Below are positions 11,691 to 23,421 of a DNA stretch of 64,000 bases, piece by piece. A program made the position numbers and the translations under genes. The stretch is from assembly GCA_949987705.1 (NCBI GenBank), contig OX465282.1:794501-858500 (forward strand), read 5' to 3'. The stretch comes from Thereva unica. Lineage: Eukaryota > Arthropoda > Insecta > Diptera > Therevidae. Below the pieces are notes generated by a model that worked only from the letters and a program-made list of their open reading frames with translations, was not told where the DNA came from and did not search any database. Each line of letters opens with the position of its first letter. The first letter of the stretch is position 1.

Positions 11691-12097
11691 TAGTATGGCA
11701 TCTCTAAGCCCTGGGAGTCCTGATCTATGCCATCCTTCAGGGTAGGTTGGATCTTCTGCGATAGTGCAGAAGTTCAAAAAGACATACATTTTCGGATTAG
11801 TAGGCTTTGAAAATTCTATGTGCTTCTTGACCTACTGTATTCCTTCTCCTCTTCTCTCCTTTGGGCTTAACTATCCATCCTACATTTGAAGTTAACAATC
11901 GTAGCAGTTTGAAGATCATAATAGGTTATTGGGAGTGACAGATTTAAGGCACAATATTAGAGCATTCCTGCGATCTCTTCACATTTGACGCCATATTGAC
12001 GCCATTGTTTCAAACTCCATCATCATGAATATTTTTGTAATTTTTTGCTCATAACTTTTTTACTATTAATATTACGCCAAAATGTTACTAATAAAAT

Positions 12098-12122
12098 TTG
12101 TAGATAATTTAATTATCTACAA
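12098..12122. repeat. 12-bp perfect inverted repeat, one-base loop
   Basis: TTGTAGATAATT at 12098-12109 pairs with AATTATCTACAA at 12111-12122. It is a near-perfect palindrome in AT-rich sequence, with no further context. Confidence 0.7.
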
Positions 12123-12659
12123 AAAATATACGGAGATATATCAAAACAAAAAAAAATACAAAACAAATTTGACCCTATTTTTTCAAGATTTCCGAAAAAC
12201 TACCCCCACGTAAAGGTAATTTTAATCTCACAACAGACCCTACCTCTAAAGCATGACACGAAAACCATTACTTCCTACTGAAAAATGCACGGTTGCCACA
12301 TTTTTCACCGATCATTTTACTGGATCAGCCATACCAGAAATTTTAGCGAAAAAGTTAGCAACTGACTCTGATCGACTACTTTGTAGCGAGATGATGGTGG
12401 GTATCACACACAGAATTCCCCTCTATTGTATTTTTTTTTTCGTTTTATTTCGTGTTTTCCGGTCTGTTGCTTTTTTCAACTGTGTATAGTTTTTAATGAC
12501 GTCATAGATCAGCTAAAAGTTTGCTGTAATTGTTTTTATTTACTACTATAGCGAGTTGTTTTTTTTTGTTATGATCATGTGAGATCCATGTCGTCATAGT
12601 TTTTCTGTTTCTGCTTTATTTCGGCCACTCTATGCGACTCTGTCTTACCGTCCATGGCA
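12123..12659. other. Spacer, no recognisable gene
   Basis: T-runs and a 78-codon frame without motifs are present. Nothing else is supported. Confidence 0.35.
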
Positions 12660-12930
12660 CATTTCCATTCCTCCTCTACTATATACTACTAGCGCTCGCG
12701 GCGACCGTCATCGTCGTCGACGAATAATAACAACAACCGACGAAAAAATAAAGCAACAACAATAATCTACACCACCAGAAAGATCGCATGCGCAGCACGA
12801 TCGAAACTTTCCAACTCAGTTCGACTTTAACTCTTCGCACGGAAATTCAAAAAGTTTGACGCGCGCGCGCAATCTCGTGTCGCGGACTTACAGTCAGATT
12901 GTTGTTCGCGGTTTTTTGTAAATTTTTAAG
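12660..12930 (+). promoter_or_regulatory. Promoter-like GC-enriched patch
   Basis: This patch contrasts with AT-rich flanks and contains CGTC/CGAC repeats, a GCATGCGCAG motif resembling an NRF-1/Ewg half palindrome near 12787, an initiator-like TCAGTT near 12816, a GCGC alternation near 12860-12870, and a second TCAGATT near 12895. It is followed by about 700 bases of A/T-rich, leader-like DNA. The combination resembles TATA-less insect promoters, but no coding exon follows. It is an inference only. Confidence 0.3.
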
Positions 12931-15154
12931 TTTTTTTTTTTCTATTTAATAATTTTCGCTCAAAAATAATTTTACTTTTAAATAAAAAAATCGAATATAA
13001 TTTTGCTGCCTCCTTTTCGACATTTCTCTTTCGCGGTTTTTGAGTTAAAAAAAAAACAACAACAAAATTCGCTAAAAACGAAATAAAAACAAAAAAAATC
13101 GCATTTTTGTGCAAAAATTTCAACAAAATTCAATTTTTGTTTTTTTACTTTTGTGGTAAAAAATATTTTATATTTAAATTTAAAAAAAATAAAAATTATG
13201 AGATTAACATGTGGCAATACTTTAGGGTTTTTGTATGAATTTTGCAAAATGTGTTGCCCTAGATAAAAGTGTTTTATTTTTTTTGCAAAGTGTTTTTTAA
13301 AGTGTTTTTGTTTTATAAATAAATAAAAAAAATTAAAGTGAAAGTGACGCAATATTTTTTTTTGTTTATATTTATATATTATTTAAAAGTGTTGCCTGTA
13401 TGAAGAAATATATTTACGAAAAAATATAATATTAACAATAATAACAAAGTGAAATAAGTTTTTTTGTTTTGTTTTGCATACAACTGAAATTGGATATTTT
13501 TTATTTGGATAAAATTTCATCAAAATGAGTAAAAAAATAAAATAAAAAAAATTCCTTTATAACAATAATTATTAACCAAGGATACTTTAATATTTATATG
13601 ATGAAAAAGAACCATCTGCCTTTTTTTCTATACTTGTTGTAAAATACCCTTACAAGTCTCTCTTACATAGAATTTTTATGAGGTTTCATGTTACGCTAGG
13701 GTGACTTCTTCCCCTTGCTTGCTAGATATGAATATAATGTGATATTGCACTTTAACTCACCATTTTTTCCTTCTTCTTTTTCTATTATTGTTGTGTAGTC
13801 TTCAGATATGAGTTTCCTGTACTAATGTGAGCTCAATGGAACATCCGCCGCTAGTGTCTTCTTAATTTTATAAGCCATATCTTAGGTTCCTCTTCCTCTA
13901 CACTTAAAAAACAAAACAAAATAAAAATCTAATTAGTTTCTACTTTAATCACAATTAAACAGTACTAATTAAAAGAAAAAATTTAAATAAATAAATAATG
14001 CTGTTTCTCTCGACCACCAAAAAACTAGTTGCTTGTTGTACATACTGCTATATCGTCATGTTACTGTGGGCTTAAGGGGATTATTCCACAACACGCTTTT
14101 TGACTTGCTAATTAACAACTTTTTCCTGAATGTGATAATTTTTTTGTCGTTGTTTTTTTTTTATTTATTTTAATTTTATTTTAACGTTAACATTTAATGG
14201 AAGTCTTGTGTCAGCTGAGTGATGTTTCACAACACAAATAAATATGGTCTTGTATTTTTTTTTATTTTTATTTTTTTTTTCAACAACGACTACACTCTAC
14301 TTCTGGCCTCTTATATACTTTTAAATAACGAGCAAATGGCTGTTCACCTTGTATGTATTGTAGGTGATAAAATGTTATTGACATTTTGTGGGTGATGATT
14401 TTTAAAAAAAAAAATTTCTAACTCAAAAAAACTCTTTTTTATCGTCTTATTTTACCCAACAAAAAAAATTTATCTTTTTACCTTAAAAAACACAAAAATT
14501 CTTTGTGCTTTGATTTATTTTCTACCGTCGAATGTCTGGTCTGATATTGTCGTCATACGTACGTGTACCAGGTTTAATTTACTGCACGAGTTCCAATACA
14601 TATGTTTTTTTTTATTATTATGACCTTTAGTTTGGTCTGGGATTTCCCTGTCGTTATCAGTTTTTGTTGTGCTGTTCTATTGTGTATACAGATAAATTAT
14701 AGTTTTTAAACGTTAACAACTTTTGTTATCTTATATTACACATGACAATTGCTTAATTGTTGACCATAAATAATTTTATGCCATCATCAATTGCGCTCTA
14801 TGAACGTTATACTAGCCAAGATCGTTTTTTATCCTACCTGATCTTCCTTCCGATCTTTCCCGATTTTACCTTTTTAATTAGTTCTCCAATTATACATGAA
14901 TCATTTACATAGTGTCTATCTCTAGGTCTCAATGAGTATATACGATCCTGATAGTAATCCAGAAAGGTCATCTTTTATTTAAACTACTGCGCAAATCCTT
15001 ATACCCTATCTTATCTGAACTTTATCCATATTCTTAGAAATCAGTTTATATGCAACCCTTACAGAGCAAACATTCCTTCAAGAGCTCCACTAATAACTGC
15101 CCTAGTTACTACTAGGTACTGCTGTACTGGCCGTGTGGATTAGTGTTGGCTAGG
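12931..15154. other. Extremely AT-rich DNA, possible leader then intron
   Basis: From 12931 to about 13600 the sequence is nearly all A and T with scattered GTG motifs. Such composition is common in long insect 5' leaders. A tiny frame ATGAGTAAAAAAATAAAATAA occurs near 13524 and then nothing codes. From 13600 to 15154 there are T-runs and no gene. Confidence 0.35.
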
Positions 15155-15740
15155 ACACGATTATAAAATAAGTTTTAAGAGCATCCTCTTTTTTTCTTTT
15201 TAGCCAGTACATTGTCATACTTCAAATGAGGCGATTGTAATGCAAAAATGACAAAACAAGCAAAATAAGATAGATAACAAATACCAATGAAGAGCTCTTT
15301 TAGGAGTTTGAATCTAATATGCATTAAACCGCCTCGGAGTAGGTAAGGAGAGAAAGCTATGTCTCAACATTGTATATTTTTATGTTACAATATTACTAGC
15401 CGCAAAAGAAATAAGTTTCTCTCCAAAACTACTTACAATCCCGCTTCACTTCATTTCATGTTAGAAATATGACTACTTCAAAAAATGCAAGAAATCTGTC
15501 TCCAGCACAAAATTTTGCTGATTCAATTAATGTAAGAAATGCTTCTCCATTTACTCCCGCAAAAAGAAGTTAGAAATGTCTTTCTACATAATCATTTATC
15601 TAGATACGCGCTGATACCAGTAGGACATTATTGCTGAACCGGGACATTTAAAAATATTGAGGCCTCAGTACAATTTGTGATGGTGTAAGGGACAAATGTA
15701 CTGCCTCATGCAAGTTCGGCTTAACTCCAGTATGGTTTAC
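15155..15740. repeat. Dispersed repeat, long copy
   Basis: This matches 19870-20205 over its two ends. Shared blocks include AAATGAGGCGA, AATACCAATGA, TCTAATATGCA, AACTGCCTC/AACCGCCTC, TTGAGGCCTCAGT and TACTGCCT. Between about 15373 and 15629 it carries some 255 bases absent from the other copy, either an insertion here or a deletion there. The element type is unknown. Confidence 0.75.
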
Positions 15741-16433
15741 AAATCTGAGGAATGGAGCTACAATAAGCCCGCTAAGTTACTCTATTCTGTAACCTGGATT
15801 TAGTTGTGGCGGTCTCGTAACCTCCAGCGGTTCCGACTGTGAAAGATAATGTTATCCTGTTTGGCATCATAAACCTCTAGCCGTCCTGATACCATACTTC
15901 CAAAGGACTTCCAAAGGATTCTACCTTGATAAATTCTATCAAAAAAGAATCCGAGCACAATACTCTGCACTCAAGCGAGCAACATGTCCTATCCACCCAC
16001 ACCTAGCGTAATTGTTTTGACGTGATCGGCGTCACAATAGGGTTTGTAGATCTCGTCGTTATGGGGCCTTAGAAATAATCCTACCTTGCAGAATAGTCCT
16101 CCAAACAATCTTTTAATCGACTTTCCTCTCGAACTCTGTTAAGAGGTAATTGTGCTATTTAGTAAGCGCCCAAGTATCGAATCCATATATGAGCACTGGC
16201 AATACCATTGTGTTGCACAACAGCATTTAAGATATACATATGTATACTTGGATTTGAAGATTTTCGACAGATCTTTCATTGTTCTCCAGCTCTAGTTTTT
16301 GTATCACCCGTTAAAGCTGGGTAGTATAATCTTGATCTGAACTATGTCCCAACACTAGAAAGGCATCACAATGGGCCCAATAGCGTGCCTAAGTGGGCTC
16401 CCTGGGGCCCTAACCCAACCTATAATCTTAAAC
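15741..16433. other. Spacer, nothing recognised
   Basis: There is no coding frame, tRNA or repeat that can be supported. A 19-base near-duplication (GGACTTCCAAAGG) is seen at 15900-15920. Confidence 0.35.
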
Positions 16434-16537
16434 GGCCTTGATAGCCTTATGGTTAAGGCGCCTGACTACCATCTCTGGCTTGATTCAACACTAACTAAGT
16501 ACCACACATTTGAGCTCGAGTTTTCACATATAAAAAG
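16434..16537 (+). mobile_element. Internally deleted tRNA-derived SINE copy
   Basis: The head GGCCTTGATAGCCTTATGG aligns with the tRNA-like head of the full SINE at 59659, including the A-box region and AAGGCG. A degraded B box (CTTGATTCA) follows. The tail TTTTCACATATAAAAA matches the SINE 3' end. The body between them is missing. It is too decayed to act as a tRNA gene. Confidence 0.55.
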
Positions 16538-16877
16538 AGTGTCCTTCTGACGGCGTTGATATCTGAACTTATGAAGGATTGTGGTTTTGTGCTTCTTGTT
16601 ATCACACCTGAATCTCGGGTAACTTCCTCCAACGCTAAAAATATACCGATGAGAATTGACTACGATAAGGGAGTCAATTGTAGATATTGATTGGTTCGGA
16701 CCGTATTCTGGATATCTTCACTTCGCTAACAGATTGATTGTGGTCGACCTTCCTAATCGCTTCAGTTAAGCAGGACATCCGAATTCTCTTGTGGTTTTAT
16801 TAAGTTAGGACTGGCAACTAATGAAGAGAAAATGAAGAGGGTAGGCTGTGGCCTTTCAGACCGATAAAGGCCACACT

Positions 16878-17251
16878 TTAAGACTTTCATTCACTTACAG
16901 GCTTTTAGGCCTGGTTGGAAGACACTGCTCGATGAAGGCCACATATTATTCAGTTTGGCTGAGTGATAAGGATTTGAGGCATCCGTCTAACACACAGGGG
17001 AAGACGACAGTTTAGCGTAGCAAGTTGTTAATTCAAGTGCTAAAATTTTCATAGCCTCAACGAAATTTTCAGACTGGATAAAAGTTTAGATCTTCAGGCC
17101 CGGACTGACCATAAATACCCACTGACAAAAAGTTTTTTGGACAGCAGACTCTATTCAATTGACGGTCGGTAAGCGTGGGATTTAACTTGACCTCAAGGCG
17201 AGTAACCTTCAGGCCACGGCCTGCCGGCGACCTGTATGTGAATGGTCTTAA
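16878..17251 (+). mobile_element. MITE-A: non-autonomous DNA element, most complete copy
   Basis: The ends are inverted: CATTCACTTACAGGC at 16888 pairs with CCTGTATGTGAATG ending at 17244, and the pairing extends outward through TTAAGAC/GTCTTAA to 16878-17251. The right terminus also carries GGCCACGGCCTGCCGGCG, whose left counterpart is partly lost here but preserved on the minus strand at 39790-39825. About 370 bp long, with no transposase. Relatives lie at 39640-39830, 52872-53155 and in two halves at 57712-57862 and 58274-58430. The superfamily is not assigned because no clear target duplication is seen. Confidence 0.75.
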
Positions 17252-17513
17252 CATATTGATAATCTTAAATTAATGCACATTTCTGAATTGCCTTCGTGCC
17301 ACCAGAGATCTTTTCACGTGCCACCTAATGATTGCCGACGGCTGCACTAGACCCCTGTTATACCGCATCTACTTTTATATTGATAAAATCCTCCCAAGCA
17401 CATCACTTCCGTGTTGAAATGACACAAATAATCTTTCCGTCTTTATTTTTATTATTTAATCTCCTACGGAAAAAAAATACGAATAAGATCCTAAACATCT
17501 TAATACAAAAACG
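17252..17513. other. Spacer before a donor-like site
   Basis: No gene is recognised. It is mentioned only because it would be the leader of the weak candidate exon at 17514. Confidence 0.3.
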
Positions 17514-17536
17514 ATGTTAACGACTTTCCAAACAAG
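17514..17536 (+). CDS. Very weak candidate first exon (7 codons)
   Basis: ATG (A at -3) encodes MLTTFQT and runs into AACAAG/GTGAGT, a near-consensus donor, ending with two bases of a split Arg codon. This matches the phase of the four better candidates at 23357, 28814, 41441 and 51650. At 23 bases, chance is a fully adequate explanation. It is listed so that transcript data can test it. Confidence 0.12.
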
Positions 17537-19869
17537 GTGAGTATTAACCCACAAACGTCAGGAAACTTCTTCTCTACTCAATATCAGTTCAAACCCTGGT
17601 ATATTTCCGTATCAACAACTTTTTTTGTCATTTTTTTGATGTGGTTGTCTTCAATCTTTCGACGAGTATACCACCAGAAATTCCGCCCTCGTCTATTTCA
17701 ATTTTTTCTATTCGTTTTTCATTTCTTTGCTGTGTTTTTTTTTTTGTCATTTATTATTTTGTGTGTGCCCAAAAGGTAAATTGCTAACAACAAACCAAAC
17801 TCTCACACCTTTCTTAAACGTCCAATCCACAGACGGTCTTATAACCTGGTCTCACATTGAGATGGTATGCTCTCCTCATTATCTATTCAGAACGAAGCCC
17901 ACCTTCTTCGGAAACAGGTTGAAGTTTCGTTGAAATGAAAACAGAACGCGAAAAGAAGAGTACGACACAACAACAACAACAACAAAAAAGTTTGGCTATG
18001 TTTTTGCTGTTTCCAAATTCTAAATAAGTTACGAATTCAGCAAAAGAAACGACACTTAAAAAAACTTTTGCCTTGTCACCTAGTTTGAGGAAAGAGCGAA
18101 ATAATAAAGTCATCGTGGAAAATGGTTTTTGGAATGACGTAAAATTGTTGTACCTGGAGAGAAACCTTATGGATGGTTGCTTTTATGTCATTCGTTATAC
18201 TTCCGTGTGTCCAGAAAGTAATCTTTCAAGATGTCTCCGCGATGCTATGATGGGGCAAAGGGAAGTTGGTGCAGTGATGACTGTAATTATATCAGAAGGC
18301 GGTCTACCTCATTAGTTCCGCCAAACTCCAATCATCGGATTTACTATGGGTCATAATGTTTCCGATCACGTTACCACACAACAGCAATGACAGCGTTTTC
18401 CCGGCTATTGACTAGACCAAACCAGTAGTTGGTTCCATATCAATAGGAAATCATCGTCCCTAGTCATGACGTCATGACGACGAACTTAACCAAAAATGAT
18501 ATTACTTTTTCTTTTCTTTTGTCCCTCCATTGAAGAACTTCAGGCGAAATTTCTCTCTCTTCAATTTTAGTAATGACTATCACGAAGTTACTCCAGCGCG
18601 GCGGCGGCGGCGCGGCGACTATGTAGTATCTAGTGTGAGTGACATTTTGCAATTAGAAAAAGTCACAATCAGTAGTTAGGGGGCACGTCACGAAATGGAA
18701 ACACACGAATTAGAAACTAGAAAGTGGCCAAGCCAACAGCGACCATTATTATATTTTCACTCGTTGTCATTATGCCGGGGTTTTTCGGCGTTTCTTGATG
18801 GTCACACTCCGTTTTAATGACCTCTTCTTGTCAAGTCTTGTATTATGAACTGTGGATTAAAGGTTGTGTGGAATCTCAGTCTCACTTGCACCTTTTTTGT
18901 TCACCTCATAGTCTTTAAGATGGTCATTTATCATCGTCATTACTCATCAGATAATATAGTTGAGATGAGGGAGGATAGCTTGCTTGCTGCTAGGTGTGTG
19001 ATGTCAGTGAAATTATTAAAGGGAATCAACCAACCAGCAGGAAAAAAATATATTCACTTCTGTCACTTTCAGTTTTAATTGAGTGAAAATTTGATTTTGT
19101 TTTTGAAAGAAAATGTTAATGTTTTTTTCTGCTTTGAGAAAGTTTAATATTAATGAAAAATCAAAATTTTGCTATGATATCTATTCGTACTATCAGGATA
19201 CCTCCCATCAAGTCATTCGTTATAAATTTGACAGACTATCTTATCTTAGATTTAAGTCGCATATTATTTCATATTAAAAAAAAGTATGAATAAGAATTAG
19301 GTGTTTATGCAACAAAATCAGCCTCGACTTTCTGTTTCAGATCATACCATATGTCTATGGTATGTAAATATAGAGCTACCGCTGCTTAGTTAGATTGCAA
19401 AACCCCGTCTCTGTGGACTTATCCTCATGGTATGAAACGTGTGAGGAGCAGAGCAGTTAGCGCAGAAGATACAAAATATTTAGTATTAATGTTAAAACTT
19501 ACATCCATTTGGGTAAGTTACACTATGTATCATTTCTTTTATTGTCACCATACACAAACCGGTTTTTCTAGACAATAGGTCGCTGGGTGTTTTCCTCACC
19601 TTGCCTCAGAAAATATGTCAGACTCACCCATCCATCACACTAATATAATTATAACATCTTTGTCGGGGATCTGTAAAAACGTTCATTCGCGCCTATTATA
19701 CAACTGCAATCACAATCGCTACACGAAAAAGTGACCGAAAAATGAATATTAAGTGTAGTACCTACATTATACACAAACTAGTTTGTCTTGAGGATCGAGA
19801 GATAGATAGTGTGATTTACCCCATTAAAGCATCTTTCACTTCAAATGCAGACTGAACATTTAGTGTGAG
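17537..19869. other. Spacer, nothing coding recognised
   Basis: This holds CAA repeats (17970-17990), a GGC-rich patch at 18598-18618 and the palindromic GTCATGACGTCATGACGAC area near 18460-18485, which includes a CRE-like TGACGTCA. No gene is supported. Confidence 0.4.
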
Positions 19870-20205
19870 ACAGGAGCATAAAATGAGTAAGAGTAAGAGG
19901 TCCACTTTTTTCTTTTGAGCCAGTGCACTGTCGTACTGCAAATGAGGCGAGGTGGCATTGTAATGCCAAATGGACAAAAAAGGCAATTAAAGAAAGAAGT
20001 AAAATAAATACCAATGAGGAGCTTCTTTCTAGGAGGTTGATTCTAATATGCAATAAACTGCCTCAGGATAAGTAAGAAATCTATGCCTCCACAATGATCA
20101 CCGAGACATTTCGAAAATTGAGGCCTCAGTGCAATATACCATATTGTAAGAGACAAATATACTGCCTTGTGTGCTCAACTCTATAAAAATTACAGGTTAC
20201 AAAAA
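19870..20205. repeat. Dispersed repeat, short copy
   Basis: This is collinear with 15155-15740 but lacks about 255 internal bases. Shared motifs include AAATGAGGCGA, CCAATGAGGAGC and TTGAGGCCTCAGT. It is useful for deciding whether the extra part in the other copy is an insertion. Confidence 0.75.
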
Positions 20206-21051
20206 AGGTATCAATTGACTTCTACGGCCCCTTGAACTACATCCATATCAGAGTGACAATCTTAACCAACGTGTAGTCCGAGAGTTCTGGCTTCGGTATG
20301 AATATCTTGCAGAGTTAGGAGTTGTTTTTCACTCACGTCTTGTTGGAATTTTAACATTGAACTTCTTGCTCAACTCCAACTTAACGGTAATGTAGTCCGT
20401 GGTGGTTGGGATGAGCCCTTTTTCAATCATACCAAGTATATTGCTATGTCCCTATGGCTTTTCTTGCCAGTACGCCTTTTTTTATACTCACCGCACTAAG
20501 AGAGTCTGGGTACTTAGTATTGGTTATCTACCTGCCGATAAATCAATGCAATGGAGGTCCAGTCGAAGAAGGCAGAATATAGTATTTACCGCGCCTTCTG
20601 ACGTTGTGCATAAAACTCCTGCAAATGCATGCTATTCTCTGTCGGGATCCTGCCTATATTGGTACACTTGTATTTTTCTTTTAAAGTCTTTTAAAGCTAG
20701 CTAGCAGAGAGCGGTAGTTAGGCCGCATACAGTACTGCAAGCAGTGTTACAGCCAGCAACCTACAACCCATATATGGTGTCACAACTAACTCATGGGTCT
20801 TGTACAACTGCCACGTTGACAGCTCATATATGTTGGAACTTTGCACTGTACCATCTGTATCCTCAGAAGAGCCGTTTTTGAGAGATCTTCTGACCGATGA
20901 AACTATAACTTCGTTCGCTTCTCCTGCAATTGCATCAACGACGGTCTATACTGAGAGTAAGGATATGGCCATTCTGGTCAATCTTTCTTCACATTGGGCG
21001 AGTTTTAAGCTGCCAACCTGCAATTACAATGACAGCTTAAACTTCGCCAAT
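20206..21051. other. Spacer with frames lacking motifs
   Basis: Plus-strand frames at 20399-20704 and 20800-21078 show no domain and no convincing splice sites. Nothing else is recognised. Confidence 0.35.
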
Positions 21052-21338
21052 AACGACCATCTTGGCTTTTATTCGTAGCCATTTTGGATTTTATTCACGG
21101 CCATATTGTGGATATTTTTGGCTCCCACGTTGGCCTTTATTTGCGGCTTTTATTCATAACTATCTTGGATTTTATTCGCTGCCATTTTAACTTTTATTAC
21201 GCGGCCATTTTGATTTTAAATACGCGGCCATCTTGTTTTTTATTTGCGGCCATCTTGTTTTTTATTTGCGGCCATCTTGTCTTTCCTTAGTTTCCATCTT
21301 GGCAATTATTGGCTTCCATCTTGGCCCTTTTATTATTT
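21052..21338 (+). repeat. Minisatellite of GGCCATCTTG-type units
   Basis: Around a dozen imperfect units of about 20-28 bases each follow the pattern (C/T)GGCCATCTTG followed by a T-rich TTTTATTTG spacer. The most regular units are at 21226-21290, where near-identical copies follow one another. Many contain GCCATCTT or GCCATTTT, the core recognised by YY1/Pleiohomeotic-type zinc fingers. The array resumes as ATCGTCTTGACC after the inserted element ending at 22145. Confidence 0.9.
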
Positions 21339-22145
21339 GAGGAGTGGGCGAACAAAACGGCACATGTCCATGGTTGGCCGTTTTAAGTTTTTTGACGGAA
21401 TCGTGTTCATTACACTAAACTGCAACTAATTTCAATTTCAGACACTTCAAAAATCACTTTCATGTAATATTTTTTTGTTAGCAAAGTAACGGTTTCCCTG
21501 CAGAAAGGCACATGTCCTACGAATATTCATATTTTTTAACCATTCGTTAATGTGGATTTTCAAAAGGGCACGTATTTCATACAAAAAAGTTTTTAATCAA
21601 CAATGGAAGTTCATTGCACTTCACCTGGGGCTCTAATTACATCGATTTGTATGTGCATCATAAACTGCACTAAAAATGCACTAAAATTTACCTCACTTTT
21701 GCCTCCCACGGCCCCAAAACAAGCCGTGGGGCACTATGACCCCTTAAAATTTGCGTAACAGGCCCTACTATTAGGAAAAAATACCAGAAAAATCTCCCCT
21801 TGCCTCTAAGGGGGCCAGGGAGCTCCCTAAAAGGCTAAAAACAAAAAAACATGTCCAGTTGGGTTCCTGCAAAAGGGCACATGTCCATTCAAGGGTTTGA
21901 CAAAACGGTACATGTCCAGTTCTGTCCCCGCAAAAGGGCACATGTCCATTTTTGTTTTAGTTTTTTCTCTTAAAGTATTAAACATATTTAAAAAAAAATT
22001 TTCCGTCTGAATGAGTTCAAATAGTAGCACAACCTACCATACTCATAAATAGTTAATGTGATCAGTTCAGAGGCAGAAACAGTTTTTTGCGATTTCTGAA
22101 CAATTTGCAAAACTGGACATGTGCCGTTTTGTTCGCCCACTCCTC
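21339..22145. mobile_element. 807-bp TIR element inside the minisatellite
   Basis: GAGGAGTGGGCGAACAAAAC at 21339 is matched in reverse complement by the last bases ending at 22145, and the perfect match continues to about 32 bp through ACGGCACATGTCC. ATTT flanks both sides (21335-21338 and 22146-22149), compatible with a 4-bp target duplication. The interior repeats the TIR's inner part (GGCACATGTCC or its variants) at about 21508, 21567, 21850, 21877, 21906 and 21938, in both terminal halves. Repeated subterminal motifs are commonly transposase-binding sites. No transposase ORF is present. Confidence 0.9.
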
Positions 22146-22149
22146 ATTT

Positions 22150-23356
22150 ATGATCGTCTTGACCTTTTGACCTTTTGGGGATGTGAAATTAAATGGGGAA
22201 CATAGAATTTATTTTTGTATTGGTGACTGCATCTAAAAACTCGATCCTATTTTGTTAAAACAAAAAATTAACGAAAAACTAAACTCGATTAACAATCATT
22301 CTTCACACATAGTCATTGTTATTGGTATGACGTAAACCAAACCAAAAAAATGAAGTCAGTCACGACTTTCTACTTATCACCAATTGAATCTTCAATTCTG
22401 CGCTTTTTTTATTATCACCCCAATGCATGTCTATACTCCACTTAACAGAATAAAAGTATTTAACCAGTTGCTTCTACAATATATTCTCCGACACGATCGG
22501 GTAACAAAAAATCGGTTGGTCTGTTGGTTCATCACCAAAGTCAATAATCATCAATTAACAATTCACCCACTTTCATCGTCGTGCTCTCTTCGAAGAATCA
22601 ACATTCTAATATAATCGAAGATCATCTGTAGAAGCGTGTCTCTTCTTTTCTAGGTAGATGCATCTTAAGTAGTAGGTAACACCAACGAGAAATATTGAAG
22701 AAGAAGAAAAAACAGGCTACACAAAAATTTGCATCTTGCGTCGAAGAGAAATCAGGGGGCGTTCAGAGTAAACAAAAACTATGAAGAATAGTATGAGTTT
22801 CCTCTCTGGCAGTGGTTCCTTGTATGGTGGGCGTTCAGTTGTTGTTGCCTCTTTGACGGTTGATTGCGGACGCATTTTTAATGACATCTGTTTTGGGTGG
22901 TGCTGGTTGTGCTGTAACCGAGAGAGTCACTCGGTCGCATGTAGGAAAACCCCCAAGGCCAGAAATCACATAAATATCATCGGAACAATATACACGAACG
23001 CCCCCCAATGTTTTTTTGGATTTCTGGAAATGTTTTTGCTCGTTTTTCCTCTATTTTCGGTGATAAGAGCTCTTCTTCTTTTGGCGATCCAAACTCTAAG
23101 CCATATTTCATAGGAGTTAGGTGTCAGTTTTATGTTAAAAATTTCCCGGTGCACACCACCAGTTCCGTGTAGTTACAAACAAATTTGTTTGGTGAACATC
23201 TGTTCGAATCGCAGAAGAAGGTGTTCTAGAAAAGGTGTTCTCTTCTCGCTGCTTCGCTATATTTTCACGCGCGCGCACAAAAACAAAATATAAGATAAAC
23301 GTGCGTAAATCGTGTGGAACGTAACATATATAAAGTGGAACAAATTTTACGAAACC
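22150..23356. other. Spacer, possible 5' leader near its end
   Basis: The first bases (22150-22185) finish the minisatellite. No gene is then recognised. From about 23180 to 23356 the sequence gains GCGCGC alternation and lacks long T-runs, and it could be transcribed leader for the candidate exon at 23357. Confidence 0.3.
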
Positions 23357-23421
23357 ATGGCGGATTCTTGCTCCGGGAAAACTGAGGAAACGGGTTTTAA
23401 TTACATTTTCCCGTTTTTCAG
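23357..23421 (+). CDS. Candidate first coding exon, unknown gene
   Basis: ATG in a good context (GAAACCATGG, A at -3) opens the frame MADSCSGKTEETGFNYIFPF, then FR, reaching TTTTTCAG/GTAATT. The exon is 65 bases and leaves two bases of an Arg codon, so it ends in phase 2. Reading through the donor gives an immediate TAA. No protein family is recognised. Three other candidate first exons downstream end in the same phase. A rival reading exists: the end of this exon (ATTTTCCCGTTTTTCAG/GTAATT) also looks like a polypyrimidine acceptor fused to a donor, i.e. a recursive-splicing site, in which case the short frame is coincidental. Confidence 0.3.

Noticed and set aside
12926..13352. Minus-strand frames of 66 and 124 codons rich in Phe, Lys and Asn
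   Set aside because: They are translations of very AT-rich DNA with no domain, and they overlap each other in different frames.
22781..23113. 110-codon plus-strand frame with Cys-rich and hydrophobic parts
   Set aside because: No recognisable motif, a weak start context, and no convincing donor at its end. It could be leader, but coding is not supported.
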